Assembly (NCBI GenBank): GCA_023055505.1
Contig: JALIRH010000001.1
Span: 99,417,034-99,481,033 of the forward strand
Direction: 5' to 3'
Origin: Callipepla californica brunnescens
Taxonomy: Eukaryota > Chordata > Aves > Galliformes > Odontophoridae
DNA length: 64,000 nt
Part shown: positions 63,213 through 64,000 of the stretch, one piece after another
Layout: each line of letters starts with the position of its first letter
Position numbering within the stretch: position 1 is the stretch's first letter
Made by a program: the position numbers and the translations under genes
Notes under the pieces: generated by a model
What the model was told of the DNA's origin: nothing
The model's database searches: none
The model's input: the letters and a program-made list of their open reading frames with translations, nothing else

Positions 63213-64000
63213 TCTTTTGGATGTAATTGAAGTATTTTTGCATTGGCCAACTATATTTTTGCCAGGGCAACTTATTCCTGTTATCTCTTACCATCTCCTG
63301 AAGGGAAGAGCAGAGATTTGTATCGTCAGTTAACCTTTTTGCAGTATTTGCCAGGAGGGGCTGGTCCTTCCATAGCTGCATTCACTGTATTCAGGCAGTC
63401 AGTGATTTACGAATTCTCAGGCTTGAACTGTATCCTGATGGTCCTTCTTAGGTGGCCCTCAATTGCTTACTCTCTTTCTGAGAAGAACAGGTTTGACTGT
63501 GAATGCACCCTCCTGCACTGATTTCCAGAGATTAATTATATATCGTTGAAAAAAGAAATACATTCTTCAGTTTGTTCCAAAACTGTTGCCTTAAGATTTC
63601 AATAGGTAGTTTCAAGTTCTCAATATAAAACCATGAAAGAATAAGATGATTCCCTTGAAATCTTTTCTATCCTACTCATGATTTTTTTTACCTCTTCTGT
63701 CCTCATTCACGTGTCTCTGCATACACAAACCAGTAATCTCAACCAGTATGGTTGTGCTTTCTGAATTTCTTCTGTAGTTCCTCCATTGTGTTTAGAGGTG
63801 GCATGCTCAGAACTGCTTAGGGCTGATCTTTTCAGCTCTTATTATATCATAAATGCCACAGTGTGGAATTGATAGCCCAGTTTTGCAGTGGTGTGGGTTA
63901 GGGCTTACTTTTTCATATAAAAACAAAAATATTTTTTCCCTTGTACTTGCAAATTGGAAGGGAGCGAATAGTGAATCATTTAATACCCAGAGGTAAATAA
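63213..64000. other. Non-coding DNA to the window edge
   Basis: A 92-codon plus-strand frame starts in the first bases after the CR1 tail. Its translation is unrecognised, and I take it as chance. Nothing else is seen. Confidence 0.5.

Noticed and set aside
1..64000. CRISPR arrays, bacterial operons, tRNA or rRNA genes
   Set aside because: The sequence is vertebrate in character, with bird CR1 and mariner remnants. I saw no spaced direct-repeat arrays or cloverleaf or rRNA-like sequences.

Overview
The window reads as a gene-poor stretch of a bird nuclear genome, most likely a galliform such as chicken. Two repeat families point there. Four CR1 LINE 3' ends are present, with the typical 'gatgatct(c/t)tagaggtc(c/t)(c/t)ttccaacc' core or its complement and an ATTCTRTG-type tail. 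Two fragments resemble the mariner family described in chicken as Galluhop/Mariner1_GG. The DNA is clearly AT-rich, full of short homopolymer runs, and has no operons, ribosome binding sites or dense coding. No open frame reaches more than about 142 codons, none is recognisable as a protein domain, and the longest low-complexity ones are simple-repeat translations. I therefore call no protein-coding gene. The window is best taken as intergenic 'gene desert' or the inside of a very large intron.

Layout. 1-4450: AT-rich, unremarkable. 4453-5001: a complete-ended, internally deleted mariner element with both terminal repeats and a TA target duplication. 5870-6600: two motif-rich blocks that look like conserved non-coding elements. 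10694-about 11160: a second mariner fragment, split by a CR1 LINE inserted on the minus strand. 13330-17470: a few motif-rich blocks, one weak exon-like segment and a CR1 end. 21250-22330, 26690-28020 and 30040-30370: further enhancer-like blocks. 31180-31454: an uninterrupted 275-nt pyrimidine run containing 38 perfect TCTTC units. 38250-39800: a long enhancer-like cluster. 42068: a tiny CR1 end. 43616-43664: a short exon-like segment. 49740-50600: the most distinctive locus, a small CpG-rich island joined to an octamer-bearing AT-rich block. 59150-59350: another enhancer-like block. 61848-62034: a second pyrimidine tract. 62990-63212: a CR1 end.

The working picture is a regulatory landscape of scattered candidate enhancers separated by old transposon remnants and microsatellites. 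Conservation cannot be measured from one sequence. Every enhancer call is therefore an inference from composition and motif clustering, and is scored low. The repeat calls are much firmer.
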